Shown here in pieces: positions 1 to 11,907 of a DNA stretch of 64,000 bases. Below the pieces are notes generated by a model. The model saw only the letters and a list, made by a program, of their open reading frames with translations. It was not told the origin of the DNA and searched no databases. A program made the translations under genes and the position numbers. Position 1 is the first letter of the stretch, and every line of letters starts with the position of its first letter. Source of the DNA: Saccopteryx bilineata (lineage: Eukaryota > Chordata > Mammalia > Chiroptera > Emballonuridae); assembly GCF_036850765.1 (NCBI RefSeq), contig NC_089490.1:128306522-128370521 (forward strand), given 5' to 3'.

Positions 1-593
1 CAGCATGCACCACCTATGGAGGATGGCTTCTTTGTTCTAACAAGACCTACTGCTTCTGTTTTCTGCCTGCACCGAATCCCTTCCCTTCCCACCCAGTCGA
101 GGTTGAAATCCCAAGCCATATCCAAAGCAGGAGCCCATTTGTTGCTCTAGCTGGGAACATAATTTCCCATGGCCAGTGGGATGTGTGGGCAAGAGCAAGA
201 GTGTTTATGGACACAAGAGGAGGGAATACGAGACAGGGGCTGTGATGGTTCCCAGGGGCCAGCAGGCACAGGGCTTAGCTGTCAGACATCACAAGACTGA
301 TTTTGTTGTAGAAGTCACATTTGGGGGTGGGGGAACTGTGGATTCACTGCTATATCCCTTCCAGTGTTCCAGGTCAATGTTTTATCCACTGCGTCACCAC
401 AGGCCAGACCTCCCCTTAAAAGTTAGAATACCACCAGATACATAGTAGGTCCTCAATAAGTATGTCTAGAGTAAAGAACTATTCCTTAAAGAAGGTTCCT
501 CTTTTTCTGGCTTGAGTACCTTGGACTTCCTCCTGAGCACAGGTTGGTCCCCACCTGCATTTCCTGCCCACCGCCCCCTAGGGCACACTCTAC
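1..593 (-). other. KRT80: KRT80 intron 2 (partial)
   Basis: This stretch lies 3' of KRT80 exon 2 on the minus strand, so it is the start of intron 2. No third keratin exon (the short block that follows FRIRY in keratins) is visible here, so the rest of the gene is beyond the left edge. Around 330-400 there is text resembling the tRNA-like head of a bat SINE on the minus strand (phrases like GCGTCACCACAGGCCAGAC), probably an old fragment. Nothing else is recognised. Confidence 0.6.
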
Positions 594-802
594 CTGATTC
601 GAAACTCCTCCACGTTCTCCAGCAGCTGCAGCAGGTTGGCCTCCAGCTGTCCCCGCTCCTGGCTCACTTTTCGCAGTTCCTCTTGCAGCTGGCCCTTGTA
701 CTGCTCGTAGAGGTGCCCCAGGTCAAAGGCAGTGGAGCCCTGGCCCTGCAGGAAGCTCCACCGGGTCTCCAGAAGCTGGTTGCGCTGCTCCAGGGCCTGC
801 AC
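594..802 (-). CDS. KRT80: Keratin 80 (type II keratin), exon 2
   Basis: This exon encodes the end of coil 1A and the start of coil 1B of a type II keratin rod, which pairs with a type I keratin to build epithelial intermediate filaments. It opens with VQALEQRNQLLETRWSFLQG and ends at VEEFRIR, matching keratin 80 (remembered human sequence) at nearly every residue. The exon is 209 nt, 69 codons plus 2 nt, which is the length expected from the human protein. On the minus strand it is preceded by a CAG acceptor (803-804 in plus-strand terms) and followed by a GTAGAG donor. No stop or frameshift is present. It joins exon 1 (6446-6748) in phase 0. KRT80 is unusual among type II keratins in being broadly expressed in differentiating epithelia and lying near desmosomal junctions. 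The orthology call is firm because head, coil 1A and coil 1B all agree. Confidence 0.95.
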
Positions 803-1379
803 CTGGCAAAGCAGGAGGGCTTCAGTGAGAGGCCCGGGGTCAGGCCCGGAGGCCCCAGGGCAGCCATCGTGCCCGCACGGGGGCCTCCCTGGGAAGCCGC
901 TGCTCATCAGCTCTGCGCACATATCTGGGGCCCTCACTTAGTACATTCAGATGGCACCTCCAACTACTGATTGTTCACTAAAGATGGTGAGATAAGGAGG
1001 GAATTGGGGAGAGGTGGAGCCAGTTAGCAAAGGTTTCCTGGGGAGGAGCAAGGCCAGCTAGATAAGGGAAGGGGGAACTGGGCTGTGAATGTGACAGGCT
1101 CTTTGTGCCTGCCTGCGGCTTGAGTGGGGACCTGAGGTGTCAGAGGCCCATCTGCCACCCCCTTGTCAAGCCTGGTCTCATCTTGTTTTGGAAACTCAGC
1201 AGGCTAGGGCCTGGTTAGTACTTAAATGCTAGTTCTCCCTGCAACCGTGGACTTGCAGCCACTCCAAGCCTCAGTTTCCACAGCTAGAAGTTGGGGATGA
1301 TATCACCTGCTCTGCCCACCTCCAAGGGCTATAGGGATGTGCTTTAGAATAGAAATAATGGCTCTCTCTGGGTGTCAGG

Positions 1380-1590
1380 CCTGTTCTAACAGGTATTGTG
1401 TTTAACACATGAAATCCCACAAGAATCCAATAGAATATACTATTATTAGCTGCACTCTGCAGATGAGGAAACAGGCACAGAGAAGTTGAATAATTTGCCC
1501 AACATCACAAAATTAGTCAGTGGTTGAGTCAGGTGTGGACTACAGTTAGTTTGGGTTTAGTATCTATTAACCACTGCAACATATGCCTCC
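1380..1590 (-). repeat. MIR SINE fragment
   Basis: This is a minus-strand MIR core: it runs through GCAGATGAGGAAACAGGCAC, the ancient tRNA-derived SINE shared by mammals, into the diverged segment with the tail of the tRNA-like head near TTAACCACTGCAAC. It lies in KRT80 intron 1. Confidence 0.7.
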
Positions 1591-4379
1591 TGTCTGCTGC
1601 TTGGATCACTGTGGGCCCTGGGACCCACCTGCCCGTCTTCGCTGGCTTCTGCCTCTAGTAAGGCCGGCTTTGCCATGAGGATAAAGACTCGGGGGCTCTG
1701 GACTCAGCTGCTTTTCTCAAACTCTGACTCCTTCACGCTTGCTTGCTCAGGTTACTTCACATGGTCTTCAGCTCACGTCCCAGCCACCAACAGGCTGTCA
1801 GAGCTCCTCCTGAGCCTTCTCCTGCCCTCCACCCAGTCCAGTCCAGTCCAGTTGAACCAGCCCGAGGCTCCCCCTCTCCTCCCCACCCTGCTGTCCTCTC
1901 CAGGCCCCAGCCTCCCGTTCCACCATCTCAGTCCCTCCCAGATGTGTTCCCAGCTCCCCTCCTGCAACAAGCGTCCCCCATTCCCTCCAGTATGAGGCCC
2001 TCAATTTATCTCCTCCTCACTTATCCTGATCTAACAACCCCCCCCCCGACTGAGAGCCATCTGCTCCTCTCTTGGGGTTCCTAAAGCCTTGGTGCACAGG
2101 ACAGGGCTAGGCCCCTGAGGCAGGAGGGGTGGCTGGAGCCTGGCTTCTGGACAGTGTGGGCTGCTGTTGTCATGAGGACGTTGTGACAACCAGCCCAGCG
2201 ATGTTCCCTCTGACCACAGGTGAGCAGCTGGGCCTCTTCTTGCCCATCGTGGGCACCGGTTCCCAGAATCACAGTTTGAAAGAACCAGAATCACAGCCAG
2301 GAGCCTTTGGATCAGCTGATCTGTTCCCCTCAATTTACAAAGGAGGAGATGGGAGCCCAGGGCAGGCAAGTGACTTGTGCAGTGTCACACAGCAACTTGG
2401 TGACCAAGCTTCCCAGACAAGCCCCATCTGATGGCAGCTGCCTACTCTGGACCTTCTGAGTTCCCTGTTCCTTCTGAATTTGGGTGCCGGGTGGGCCCTC
2501 TTCTCTCTTTCTCTGCCCTGCCCACACCCCAGGTTTCCCTGAGACACTCTGATGTCCTTGGGAAGTCCCCCTTGACATTTCCAGCGACAACACCAGCTGG
2601 ATTGATGTTGACCATTGGATGATGACCTTTTGGGGGCTGTCATTTCCCTGCTCAACTCCCATCTGCTCTGGTGAGTTCTGCTTGAAGCTGACCTAAGCCT
2701 ACAGTCTGCTGTAGGTATAGCCAAACAGGTTCAGTAGGGGTGGAAGTCAAGAGGGTTTCTGTCTTACTTGTGTGAGAGAGGGTTTATTGGGGGGTATCTG
2801 CTCACTCCACCTACACTTCGTTTTGACAGTCAGGAGCCCATGTTTACACTGAGGGTGGAGTGAGAGAAGAGATGTGAGTCTCCTTCCTCCACCCATAAGG
2901 AACAAAAAAATCTCTATACCAGGAAGTCTTTCCTATAGTCTAACCTCAGCCCCCTATATTGTAGCACTAGCCTGCTAGGAGATGAAGTGCATTTGGCCAG
3001 CCAGTCCAACCAGAGAGCATTTTGCTCATGGGGGACCTGGGGCAGCCCCCTCCGCCTGCTACCCTTGGGAGAGCTGCCTGTTGTCTCAGTGGGTGGAGAC
3101 GGACCGAACCCCCACCCAAGACCTTTTCTGCAGAAAAGCTCCTCCCTCTTGGAACAAAAGCTTAGGGAGGTGCCAGGTTAATTGCCACCATCCTCCCAAG
3201 GCTGCTGAGCACTCCTCCCTCACTCCCCTTCCTCCCTATTGTGGCTGACCCTCTTGCTCTTAGGTTACTCAGGGGCCTTTCTAGGAGGAGCCTCGGAGAG
3301 CAAACCCCTGGTCTTCCTGCCTTCTATTGTACAGATGAGGAAACTGAGGCCCAGAAGCACTGAACTCAATGTGACTCAACTTCATGGAACTGGGTGGCCC
3401 AGGAGAGAGGTGTTTTTTGTAGGGAACTGAGCAGCGCAGGTCCCTAGCCCATAGGCCCACGCTCCAGGCAGGTGAGCCGACAGGGTATTGTTCCTGGGAT
3501 ACGCAGGTCCTATTCCTCAGGTGAAGGGTTGTCAAACCCCCGGCCTTTAGCCAGCATTGCCCAGGGAGCCTCAGGGTTTCTTTGTCAGGAAGGGCTGGTT
3601 GTGCTTTCCTGCGTGCAGGCCGGGGGATGGCTCCAGTGACTTCCAGAGGACGTGTGGGTCTAGGGGAAGACACTGTGCCCAGCCTTCTGTCTCCAGGCAT
3701 TTTAGCACCCCTCCTGGTTTCCTTGTTGATAGCCCAGTTAGGCTGACTGCTGGCAGTCCTTCCCCTTGTCCCATCTTCATCCTTCTGCTATCTGCTTGTG
3801 AAGGTGAGAGGACCCAGCCAGAAGCCTGCTAGATGTTGACCTTGCCCTCTCCTTGCCCCCTCAGCCTCCTCTCCTGCTGCTGCTCATCTCCCCTCCTCTC
3901 ATGGCTGCTGCTTACCAGCCTTCCCACTGGCTTGAGCTCAGGGCCATCCTCAGGGCAGGAGGGTGAATGAACTACAGAGAAGGTAAGTAGCTTGCCCCAG
4001 GAAACAGCCTGCCAGTGGAAGAACCAACACTGCTCCAGCGCCTCCGGCCAACTCCCGATGGTCTCCCTCAACAACATACGTCCTCCTCCTTGGCACTCTG
4101 GTTTCTCCCATGCCCAGAGGGACAGAAGAGGATGCAGATCTGGAGGGCCCTTGCCTGTCCCTTCTCTTTGACTAGAGTCCCCACTCCTGCACTAGTTATG
4201 GCATCTCACTCCTGGGCCCGTGAGTCTCCTTCAGGCCTTGTGCTACGCCCCCACCCATGAAGTTCCTTCACCCCTCCCTCCAGCAGGGCCTCTCCCTCCC
4301 TCTTCTCAGGATCCCTCCTAGAGGGGGCTAAATGAGTTCAAGAGCACCTTGGGCTGAGTCCATTTATGATGTCTTTAAT

Positions 4380-4620
4380 TTAACAGACAGAACACATCTG
4401 GTGAGTGCTTTATAAATAATTTTCAAAAATTATTCCATTTGATTATGACAAGCCCATTACACTGATGTGTCCTGAGGCACAGAGAGGTTAAATAATAATT
4501 TGCCTGACATTACATAGCTGGTCAGAGGTAGAGCTAGGATTCAAACTCAGCAACTCGGCTTCAGATTGCACACTCTTAACTGCTACCTGCTTCCACTCGG
4601 GCCCTTGAGCTAACAGATCT
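4380..4620 (-). repeat. MIR SINE fragment
   Basis: The segment reads as reverse-complement MIR: GAGGCACAGAGAGGTTAAAT is followed by an ACATAGCTGGTCAGAGGTAG core and a GGATTCAAACTCAGCAACT head remnant. It lies in KRT80 intron 1. Confidence 0.75.
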
Positions 4621-5189
4621 TCTCCATGGAGTTGGTGAGTTAGCTGAGACTCCTTGGGCAGAGCCCCAGCAGTCAGGGCCTCCAAAGTGTTGGCATCCAA
4701 GACCCTATGTGTCCACCCTGAAGGGCACCCGTCTTAAGGCCCAAGTTGAGGGTTGAGAGGCTCTGGTTCTGCTAAAGACCTTAGAGAGCATCCCCCTGGT
4801 CCCTGGGCACAAGGCCCTAGCCCCTCAGGCCCCCCTCCCTGTGCCTACTCACTCTCCCGTCCCCATGGCAGGGGCACAGGGTGATATCAGCCCTGGCATT
4901 CAAGAAAAAGTCGTCCATCTGAGCCAAATTACATAGCTCATGAAACATTCTTTTTAAGGGATTAGCCTGGGTTTTGAGAGGAGATGGCTCTGCAGGGGCC
5001 TGCCTCCACAGGACAGCGGGCTATTATCTGAGGGCCAACAGCCCAGCAGTGCAGGGCTCTGCAGCCAGCCAGGACAGGGGGCGGTGGTGCTCCACGGGCC
5101 CCCACGCAGGCACTCCAGGTGTGGGTGTGGGAATCCTGCTCTGGGCACATGAATGGGGAGAAGAAATGGTTCCCATCTCAGTGACTGCT

Positions 5190-5660
5190 GGCTTTGTGTC
5201 TCACAGGCCTGTATTCAAATCAAGCCTACAGACTTGCTGGTTGTGTCACCTTGGGCAAGGCACTAAGTCTCTGAATGGGCAGTCTCCTCCTGCAAGGTAG
5301 GGGAATTAGCCCCTGGGAGTGTTGCTGTGTGGGCTATGACACACATCTGCAAAGTTCCCACAGAGAGTCAAGCATAAGCCGAAGCTCAAAATGTGTTGCT
5401 TTCTTCCCCCTGCCCTTCTCTGGGACTGCCCGCTCCTGGGACACTGGCAACAGGCAGAGCCAAGTGCAGACAAGGACTGAGTCAGGGCAGCGGGGTGGGG
5501 CTCTGGCCTACTGTGGGGAGGGGGCTAGGGCTTGAGTATACCTCACTGGTAAAATGGGCATAAATGACTTCTTTTCTAAGGTTGTTGAAGGAAAGAGAGA
5601 TAAATATGGAAGTGCCCAGCACAGTGCCTGAACATATTAAGCAATTAGCAGCAGCTCTTA
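5190..5660 (+). repeat. MIR SINE fragments
   Basis: Two plus-strand MIR-like pieces are present. One, near 5200-5300, includes GTCACCTTGGGCAAGGCACT. The second, near 5540-5660, includes AAAATGGGCATAAATGACTT and AGCACAGTGCCTGAACATAT. They may be one element split by a short insertion or deletion. Confidence 0.6.
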
Positions 5661-6445
5661 CTATTGTGACTATTCTTGGGCAGAGCTGAGGGCTGGTCAA
5701 GAGAGGTTTCCTGAAGAAGGTGAGTGAGGAAAGGTTTAGGAAGTAGACAGGACTTCTTCAAAGCTCTTGAAGCCCTTGTGGCGGGGCACAGGCAGACAAG
5801 GGTGCCCAGAGCAGCATGCTTGCCGTGGCACTGGGCTCTGGCAAGGTAGGATTCTGGGACTCACTCCCTCTTCTCGGGTGGGTGCCCAGCTGGCTGCCTG
5901 TCTGACTCCCAGCATCCATCCCTGCATTCCTGTCTCTTGACTCTGTAGCTGCTCCCCACTCCGCAGCCTCCTTCCTTCCGGAAGCCCACATGCCTCCCTG
6001 GCACTGCCAGTGCTCCTGACTCCGGGCAGCTAAACAGGGCCAGAGGTCTAGACAGGAGGGTGGATGCCTGGGAGGTCATCTCCACTGTCCATCTGCTTTG
6101 CAGTAGGACTGCTGACCTTGCTTTCATCAGCCATTCCTACGAGGAGGCATCTTCTTGGCCACACTCAGAGCTCCTCCCTCGTCCATGCCTTGAGGGGAGG
6201 GAACCGCAGGCCACACAGCACATCATTATCCAGACATTCCTCAGAGGCCATCCTGGGGTCTTTTCTCTCTCCCTGACAGGGTGACTGAGGGACTTCCCTC
6301 CACATCCCTCTGCTCGCTCAGAGAGAGGTAGCAATGCTGGATCGCCATTGGCTGGGGTCAGGGGTGGGGCGAGATGCTCCAGAAACACAGAACTCAGTCA
6401 CCGCCAGTCCCTAGTCTTCTGGACCTGCTTCCCACTTTTGCTTAC

Positions 6446-6748
6446 CTTGCCAATCAGGGAGGCAAATTTATCATTGAGGACCTTCATCTCTTCCTTTTCC
6501 TGGATCTTCTGCTCCTGGATGGCTGGGTCCACCTTGAAGTCCAGCGGCACCAGCAGGCTGGGGTTCACGGTCACCTTGGGGATGATGCCAACCGGCCAGC
6601 AGTCTGTAAGGCTTCGGGAGCTGAAGCCTGTCTCGGAGACTCCACAGCTGCCCCATTCTGAGGTCCTAGGCCCGGGGCCACCTGCTGGAGCCACCTCACA
6701 GCTGCTAAGGCTGCTGCAGCCCAGGACCACGCAGGAGCGGCAGGCCAT
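6446..6748 (-). CDS. KRT80: Keratin 80 (type II keratin), exon 1
   Basis: This first coding exon starts at an ATG (6746-6748) giving [19 protein letters not shown], the keratin 80 head. It runs through [17 protein letters not shown] into the helix-initiation motif [16 protein letters not shown] at the start of coil 1A. It is 303 nt (101 codons), one codon longer than the human exon as I remember it; the extra residue is in the head near VVLGCSS. The donor on the minus strand is a consensus AAG|GTAAGC, and phase 0 matches exon 2. The reading frame is fully open and the cysteine- and serine-rich short head is typical of KRT80, which lacks the glycine-rich head of KRT1/KRT5. The gene is therefore likely functional as far as it can be seen here. 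No clear TATA box is seen just upstream. Confidence 0.95.
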
Positions 6749-7111
6749 CACGGCCCCCGGGCCCAGAGTGGAGGGCACGGAGATGAGCAAGGAAGACTCT
6801 GTGGGGTGGCGTTGGCGGCTGGCGCTAGTCTCAGGCAGGGCAGGCTGGGGACTGAGCAGCAAACACCTGTTGTACAATGCTCATTAGCTGCAGAAGGGCG
6901 GGACGCCTCCCAGCCTGACCAACCTGTTAGATGATGTGCTGCTCCGGCCCCTCCCCCAGCACCACTCCTCCCAGGCCGGGATCTGCCTTGCTGAGGGGGC
7001 TGTTCACAGGCCCCCAGCCCAGCAGGGCCCGGCTCCAGGGAGGGAGGCAAGTCTGGGCTGGCTGGCTGGGGGTGATAAGGCTTCCAGAGGAAGGGGCGAT
7101 TCAACAAGAAA
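6749..7111 (-). promoter_or_regulatory. KRT80: KRT80 5' flank / probable promoter region
   Basis: This is GC-rich sequence immediately upstream of the KRT80 start codon on the minus strand, ending at a purine-rich tract (7112-7163). I cannot place a transcription start or a clear TATA box. It is called by position only. Confidence 0.4.
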
Positions 7112-7163
7112 TGGGGAAGAGAGAGAGGAGAGAGAGAGAGAGGAAAGAGAGAGAGAGAGAGAG
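7112..7163. repeat. GA-rich simple repeat upstream of KRT80
   Basis: Nearly pure purine (GA)n/(GGAAA)n tract on the plus strand, 365-415 bp upstream of the KRT80 start codon. It has mirror symmetry of the kind able to form triplex (H-DNA) structures. Confidence 0.9.
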
Positions 7164-7560
7164 AATGCTTGCATGTGTGCAGTGGCGCCTCTCACCGCAG
7201 ACCTCACTGCATACCTGAAGGCTGACGTATCTGGGCCCACATACTTCTGGAAAAGATGAGGCAAGCACAGGCCATCGGCTCTGGAGTAGGGCATCATGCT
7301 GAGTGTAGGGATGCCGTGTCAGTCTAGCAATTGAAAACAGCAACTTCATAATTTATTTTCCAGTTGCCCAAGAGTCTTCTTGGCTTACCTTCTCTTCTTC
7401 CATTTTCCCTCCCTCTCTCTCCTTCTTCCTTTGATCTACTATTTATTAAGTACCTACTATGTGCATCTCACACTGTCTCAGAGGTTGGAGAGGAAACAGA
7501 TAGTCAAGGCCAAGAGCCCTAGGTTTTGGACAAGTGAGATGTGGGATTAAGACTCAGCTT

Positions 7561-7926
7561 GGCCTGACCAGGCGGTGGTGCAGTGTACAGAGTATCGTCC
7601 TGAGATGCAGAGGACCCAGGTTCAAAACCCTGAGGTCTCCGGCTTGAGTATAGGCTCATCTGAATTGAGCACAGGTTCACTAGCTTGAGTCCAGGGTTGC
7701 TGGCTTGAGTGTGGGATTGTAGACATGACCCCATGGTTGCTGACTTGAGCCCAAAGGTCACTGGCTTGAGCAAGGGGCCACTGGCTTGGCTGCCCCCCCT
7801 GCCCCAGTCAAGGCACATATGAGAAAGCATCAATGAACAACTAAGGTGCTACAACAAAGAATTGATGCTTCTCATCTCTCTCCTTTCCTGTCTTTCTGTT
7901 TCTCTCGATAAAAAAAGAAAAAAAAA
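7561..7926 (+). mobile_element. Bat tRNA-derived SINE, type C (GGCCTGACCAGGCGGTGG head)
   Basis: It has a tRNA-like head with A-box/B-box-like text (GGTTCAAAACCC), repeated GGCTTGAG...CAC modules, the ATGAGAAAGCATCAATGAAC body and a CTTCTCATCTCTCTCC tail ending in A-rich sequence. Flanks (AGACTCAGCTT / AGACACTGCTCTT) look like a decayed target duplication. This is the longest of the three SINE types in the window. Confidence 0.85.
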
Positions 7927-8799
7927 GACACTGCTCTTACTACTGCTGACCTTGGGAAGGTTGCTCGTCCTCATGTGTAAAATGGGGGTCAAACTACCAA
8001 CCCCACAGGAGGTAGTGTATGTGGAGAACTGAGAGGAGGCTAGCACAGAGGCCTCAGTAAGTGGTGGCATAGAACAGTGTCCGCCTTCTGGACGCTGAGT
8101 CTGGAGGGGAGAGGGCCATGACCAAATACAGCCTTGCCTTGAGTCTATGAGAACGTGCCCCTGCCCCCCCCATTCCTCCTTATTGTCTTTTTCACCTCTT
8201 TTCCATTTGATTTTAAACATGAAGTAAAAATGGAAAGACAGCAATTTGCTCCTACAGAGTGTCTGATGAGGCAGGAGAAGGCTCAGCCCGCCCAGGGCAC
8301 TCCCTCACATCTTCCTGAAGTTCCAGAGGCCCTAGTCTCCCACTTCCAGGGAGACGCCAGCTCTCCTGGGCCTGCCCCTTCCTTCCTCTCTGGTCTGATG
8401 TCCCTGGATGCTCTTACCCTGGCCAGCTGGCTTCATGTGCCCTCTCTGGACCTGACACCCCACACCCTGTGTGGTGGAGTCACAGCAGAGAGAGGAGTGT
8501 GTCTAAGAGAAAGTTAGGTGATCAGGAATAGACGAGATCTCAACCCCCTTTGGGGCTGGAGGAAGAGACAAGCTGGAGATGGGAGCCGCTGCCGTGTCAC
8601 ATTGCCCATTCCAGGCCTCCTGCCTCCCAGGCCAGAGCTCTTTCCCATTCAGCTGACATTTCTGGCTCACTGAGGCACAGGAATCTGTACCAAGGCTGTG
8701 AGTCTACCCTGAGGCTGGGTCCCAGGCTCTGATGCTGGGGGCGGGCTGGAAGGGAGGTACTTTTTGGTCATTGGGTCACTGTGATGGTGTCTGTTTCCA

Positions 8800-8815
8800 C
8801 TATTTTTTTAAGTTT

Positions 8816-8847
<32 letters not shown>

Positions 8848-9532
8848 CAGACAGACAGAGAGCCAATAAGGGAAAGAGATGAGAAGCATCAACTTATAGT
8901 TGCCGGCTCCTTAGTTGTTCATTGATTGCTTTCTCATATGTGCCTTGACCAGGGGGCTCCAGCCGAGCCAGTGATTCTTTGCTCAAGTCAGTGACCTTTG
9001 AGCTCAAGCACTCAAGCTGGTGAGCCCATGCTCTAGTTCAGGGGTCTCAAACTCAACTCAGCATGTGGGCCGCAGAGCAAGATCACAGCCGTTCGGTGGG
9101 CCACACTAGGTCTACAAAAGGCAGCTGTTACGCAACACTTTTCTCACTGCAGTTGAAAACAAAAAAAAATCAGTACAACAAGCACAATCGTACATGCAGT
9201 TTACTCAGTGTCACAAAACAACCAGAAACTGTAGTTCGCATCACAGCTGCTGTTAACTAAGCTAATATCTAGCTAGGATGCTAGAGAAATGAAAAATACA
9301 AGTAGGCCCCTAGGCTTACTTAATTTTATCCAAAATATTTTGAACTTCGTGGATTAGTCTGCGGGCCGCACAAAATTGTTCGGCGGGCCGCATGTGGCCC
9401 GCGGGCCACGAGTTTGAGACCCCTGGTCTAGGCAGATGAGCCTGTGCTCAAGCCAGCAACCTCGGGGTTTTGAACCTGAGTCCTCAGCATCCCAGGCTGA
9501 TGCTCTATCCACTGTGCCACCACTTGGTCAGG
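8800..9532 (-). mobile_element. Bat SINE type C, split by a hAT insertion
   Basis: This is a minus-strand SINE with its GA-rich tail at 8815-8880 and its head ending in CCACTTGGTCAGG at 9532. Both ends carry the target duplication CTGTTTCCA (8791-8799 and 9533-9541). The element is interrupted at 9039-9425 by a non-autonomous hAT element, so the SINE is the older of the two. Confidence 0.85.
9039..9425. mobile_element. Non-autonomous hAT element (387 bp)
   Basis: The ends are inverted repeats: CAGGGGTCTCAAACTC at the left and GAGTTTGAGACCCCTG at the right, a perfect 16-bp match. The terminal regions are GC-rich (GGGCCGC motifs), a known style of mammalian hAT elements. The 8-bp flanks (CTCTAGTT / GTCTAGGC) agree at 5 of 8 positions, consistent with a decayed hAT 8-bp target duplication. 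There is no coding sequence inside. It is inserted into a type C SINE. Confidence 0.85.
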
Positions 9533-9744
9533 CTGTTTCCATTTCTGATACCTGCTGTCACATTCAGCATGCTCTTGCATGGTCCACCCCAGTATCCCTG
9601 ACCTGGTATCTGAATGGCATGTGGTCAGACTCAGCACTCTGCCCTCCCCAGCCCCAGCTGCCCCTGTACTCTGTAAGGAAGGGGAGGGCAGGCAATGCAT
9701 TCGGGCCTTACCAGCGACAGCCACAGCCGCAGGTCAGGTATGTC

Positions 9745-9950
9745 CCAAATGCTTTAGATAGGTTAGCTTCCTTTATCCTCACGGCAACCCCCATTTGGGG
9801 TAGACACTTTAATTCTCATCAGCCTGATATACAGAGGTAAAAACTGAGGCTCAGAGAAGTTAAATGCCTGTCTAGGGTCATACAGTTTATCAGTGCTGAA
9901 TCTGAACTCAGGCAGTTGGAGCCGAGCCCTTTGTCTCATCTTAGCCTCTG
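9745..9950 (-). repeat. MIR SINE fragment
   Basis: Reverse-complement MIR with CAGAGGTAAAAACTGAGGCT, AGAAGTTAAATGCCTG and a TGAACTCAGGCAGTTGG head remnant. Confidence 0.75.
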
Positions 9951-11907
9951 AGCATAGTGACCCCTGGAAAATGCAGTGGATAGAAAAGGAAGCTCTCTTC
10001 TTACTGTCCGGGGCTTGGTTCTACCTCCTAGTTTTCTTTAAGCTGGAGGCCCAATTCTCTGAAGTGCCTCTGCACAACTTAAGTCTTCTGCTTGTTGCTG
10101 ACTGTCACTGATCTTCATCAGCCCCTGAGTGTAGACAGGTCACAGTTAATTGCTGAGTCCCTGGCTTTGAGGCTGGCATTGCAGGGACCTGAACACTGGT
10201 CGGCCTTCCTTGGGGGTGGCCTGGCCTCTGGGAGGCATGGCCGTCATGCCCCCTGGAGCTCTGGCCCAGGGGTGGGTTGTGGGTCCCTCCTGGCCCAGCA
10301 GTCTTTCCTGGGAGCAGTCGGAGGTATCTTTGACTGTAACAGCTGTGGCTGACAAACAGGAAGAGTAATCAAAAGGCCCCAAATAAATAACTCCATGGTA
10401 GCATCTGGCCTCCTTCCTTCTCCTCCCCACCGCTCCCCTAACTCCTCCTTCCCCTCCTCCTCCCCCTCCTCCTGCATCAGCATCCTCAGGGGTCACCTAT
10501 CCAGGCCCCTGCCTCTCCACCGTCTGGAAGAGCTGATGTGATCCTCTCCTGGCTTTGCTATGGCACCTGGATCACCTGGGGTTTCAGGGAGCAGGAAGCC
10601 TGGCAGGGGTGAGAGAGGGAAGCTGGAGGGTAGATCAAGTTTTCAATCTCTTTGGGGAGATTGAGGTACCTGGGCTGTCTCCAGATTCCTCCTGAGAGCG
10701 CTCACAGATCTGTCTGAGCTTTCCTGTGGGGTGTGAGCTTGGGCGGCCCCAGCTGCAGGCAAGCACCTTGTGCCCCTCTGGGACTCTGGAGGCCTGTCGT
10801 AGTTGGACCTTATGTAGGCCAGGGACAGAAACCTGAGGTCCCCTCCTCTCTTGTCTCCCCTTGGCCCCCCCGAGTCTCCCCTCTCAGTCTCTGGTTCCAT
10901 ATAACTGGTGACAGAATGCAATCCTGACCTCTCAGGAGGCAGGGAAAAGGCAGAGGAAGGGCAAGTGCTGGACAGAGGTAAGGAATGGGAGGAACTTGGG
11001 TTGGGCTGCCCAGAATCCTCCTGAAATCGGTCCTCAAGGAAGCAAGGGAGGGTTTTTGTCATTTTTTCTGCTTCCTCCTGCCTTCCATTTCTCTTTCCAT
11101 ATCATCCTTCCCAACCTCTGCGCTGTCTCCCTCTTGTTCCCATCCACCTCTTTTCTCTTGCCTCCCTGTCTACCTGTCCCTCACAGTGTCCTGCCCACTC
11201 AGAGTTTTGGCCCCAGGATTCTTCTCTCTCAGCCCAGGGCAGCAGAGGCATCTGGGTAACCCCCCACAGCCTGGCTGGAGGCCCTTATTGGAGTGGCATT
11301 CCTGTGTCACAGTTTCAGGACCTCCTCTCTGCCTGTTCTCTCTGGTCCGAAGCTTGGCCTGTGGAGCTGGAAGGCCTGGGACAGAGTAGCAATGCATAGC
11401 TGTTGGGTGAATGTTTCAGTGAGCACATGCCAGCCTGGCTGGGCTCTGGGATGGGACATGACCCTTGGAGAGACAGGCAGGGACTCTTTGGGCAGGGGAG
11501 AATCTTAGCCTTACTCCAGGGCCTGATGGCAAGGCCAGGTCACTCCTCCAGGAAGCCTTGCCAGATGAGCCTGCGCAGGATCCTGTTCATTTCTTCTCCT
11601 CACTCCTAAATGCACCTCTACATCTATGCTTTCTCCCTGATGAGGCTGCGAACTCTGGCCTGCTTTCTCTGGACTGTCCTATTTGAGCAGGCCTGTCCTG
11701 AGGCCTCAAGGGGGAGGTCCTGCCCAGCAGCCAGGTTCTGAGACTGGCATGGCCTGGGGCTGGGGCTGAGGGGAGCAACCTGTGGCTATCTGAAAAAACT
11801 TCTGAGGGTCCTGGAGCTGGGGACAGGGGAGATGAAAGTGGAGTCGGGGTGCACAGGGGACAGGAAAGGGGAACAGCGAGGATCAAGAAACTAAAATAGT
11901 TACTATT
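9951..11907. other. Intergenic, nothing recognised
   Basis: This is GC-moderate unique-looking sequence with a CTCC-rich stretch near 10410-10480. No gene, RNA or repeat is recognised. The open frames here do not resemble proteins I know. Confidence 0.5.

Larger units (their letters stand above)
803..6445 (-). other. KRT80: KRT80 intron 1
   Basis: This is the intron between KRT80 exons 2 and 1 (GTAAGC donor and CAG acceptor on the minus strand). It contains no bat SINE, in contrast to the intergenic DNA to the right, and only old mammalian repeats. MIR-like stretches lie near 1380-1590, 4380-4620, 5190-5300 and 5540-5660. There is a CT-rich tract near 1800-2050 ending in a run of C. The open reading frames here lack protein-like composition or any family resemblance. 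Confidence 0.8.

Noticed and set aside
512..970. Plus-strand open frame of 152 residues over KRT80 exon 2
   Set aside because: It is the antisense shadow of the conserved keratin exon on the minus strand.
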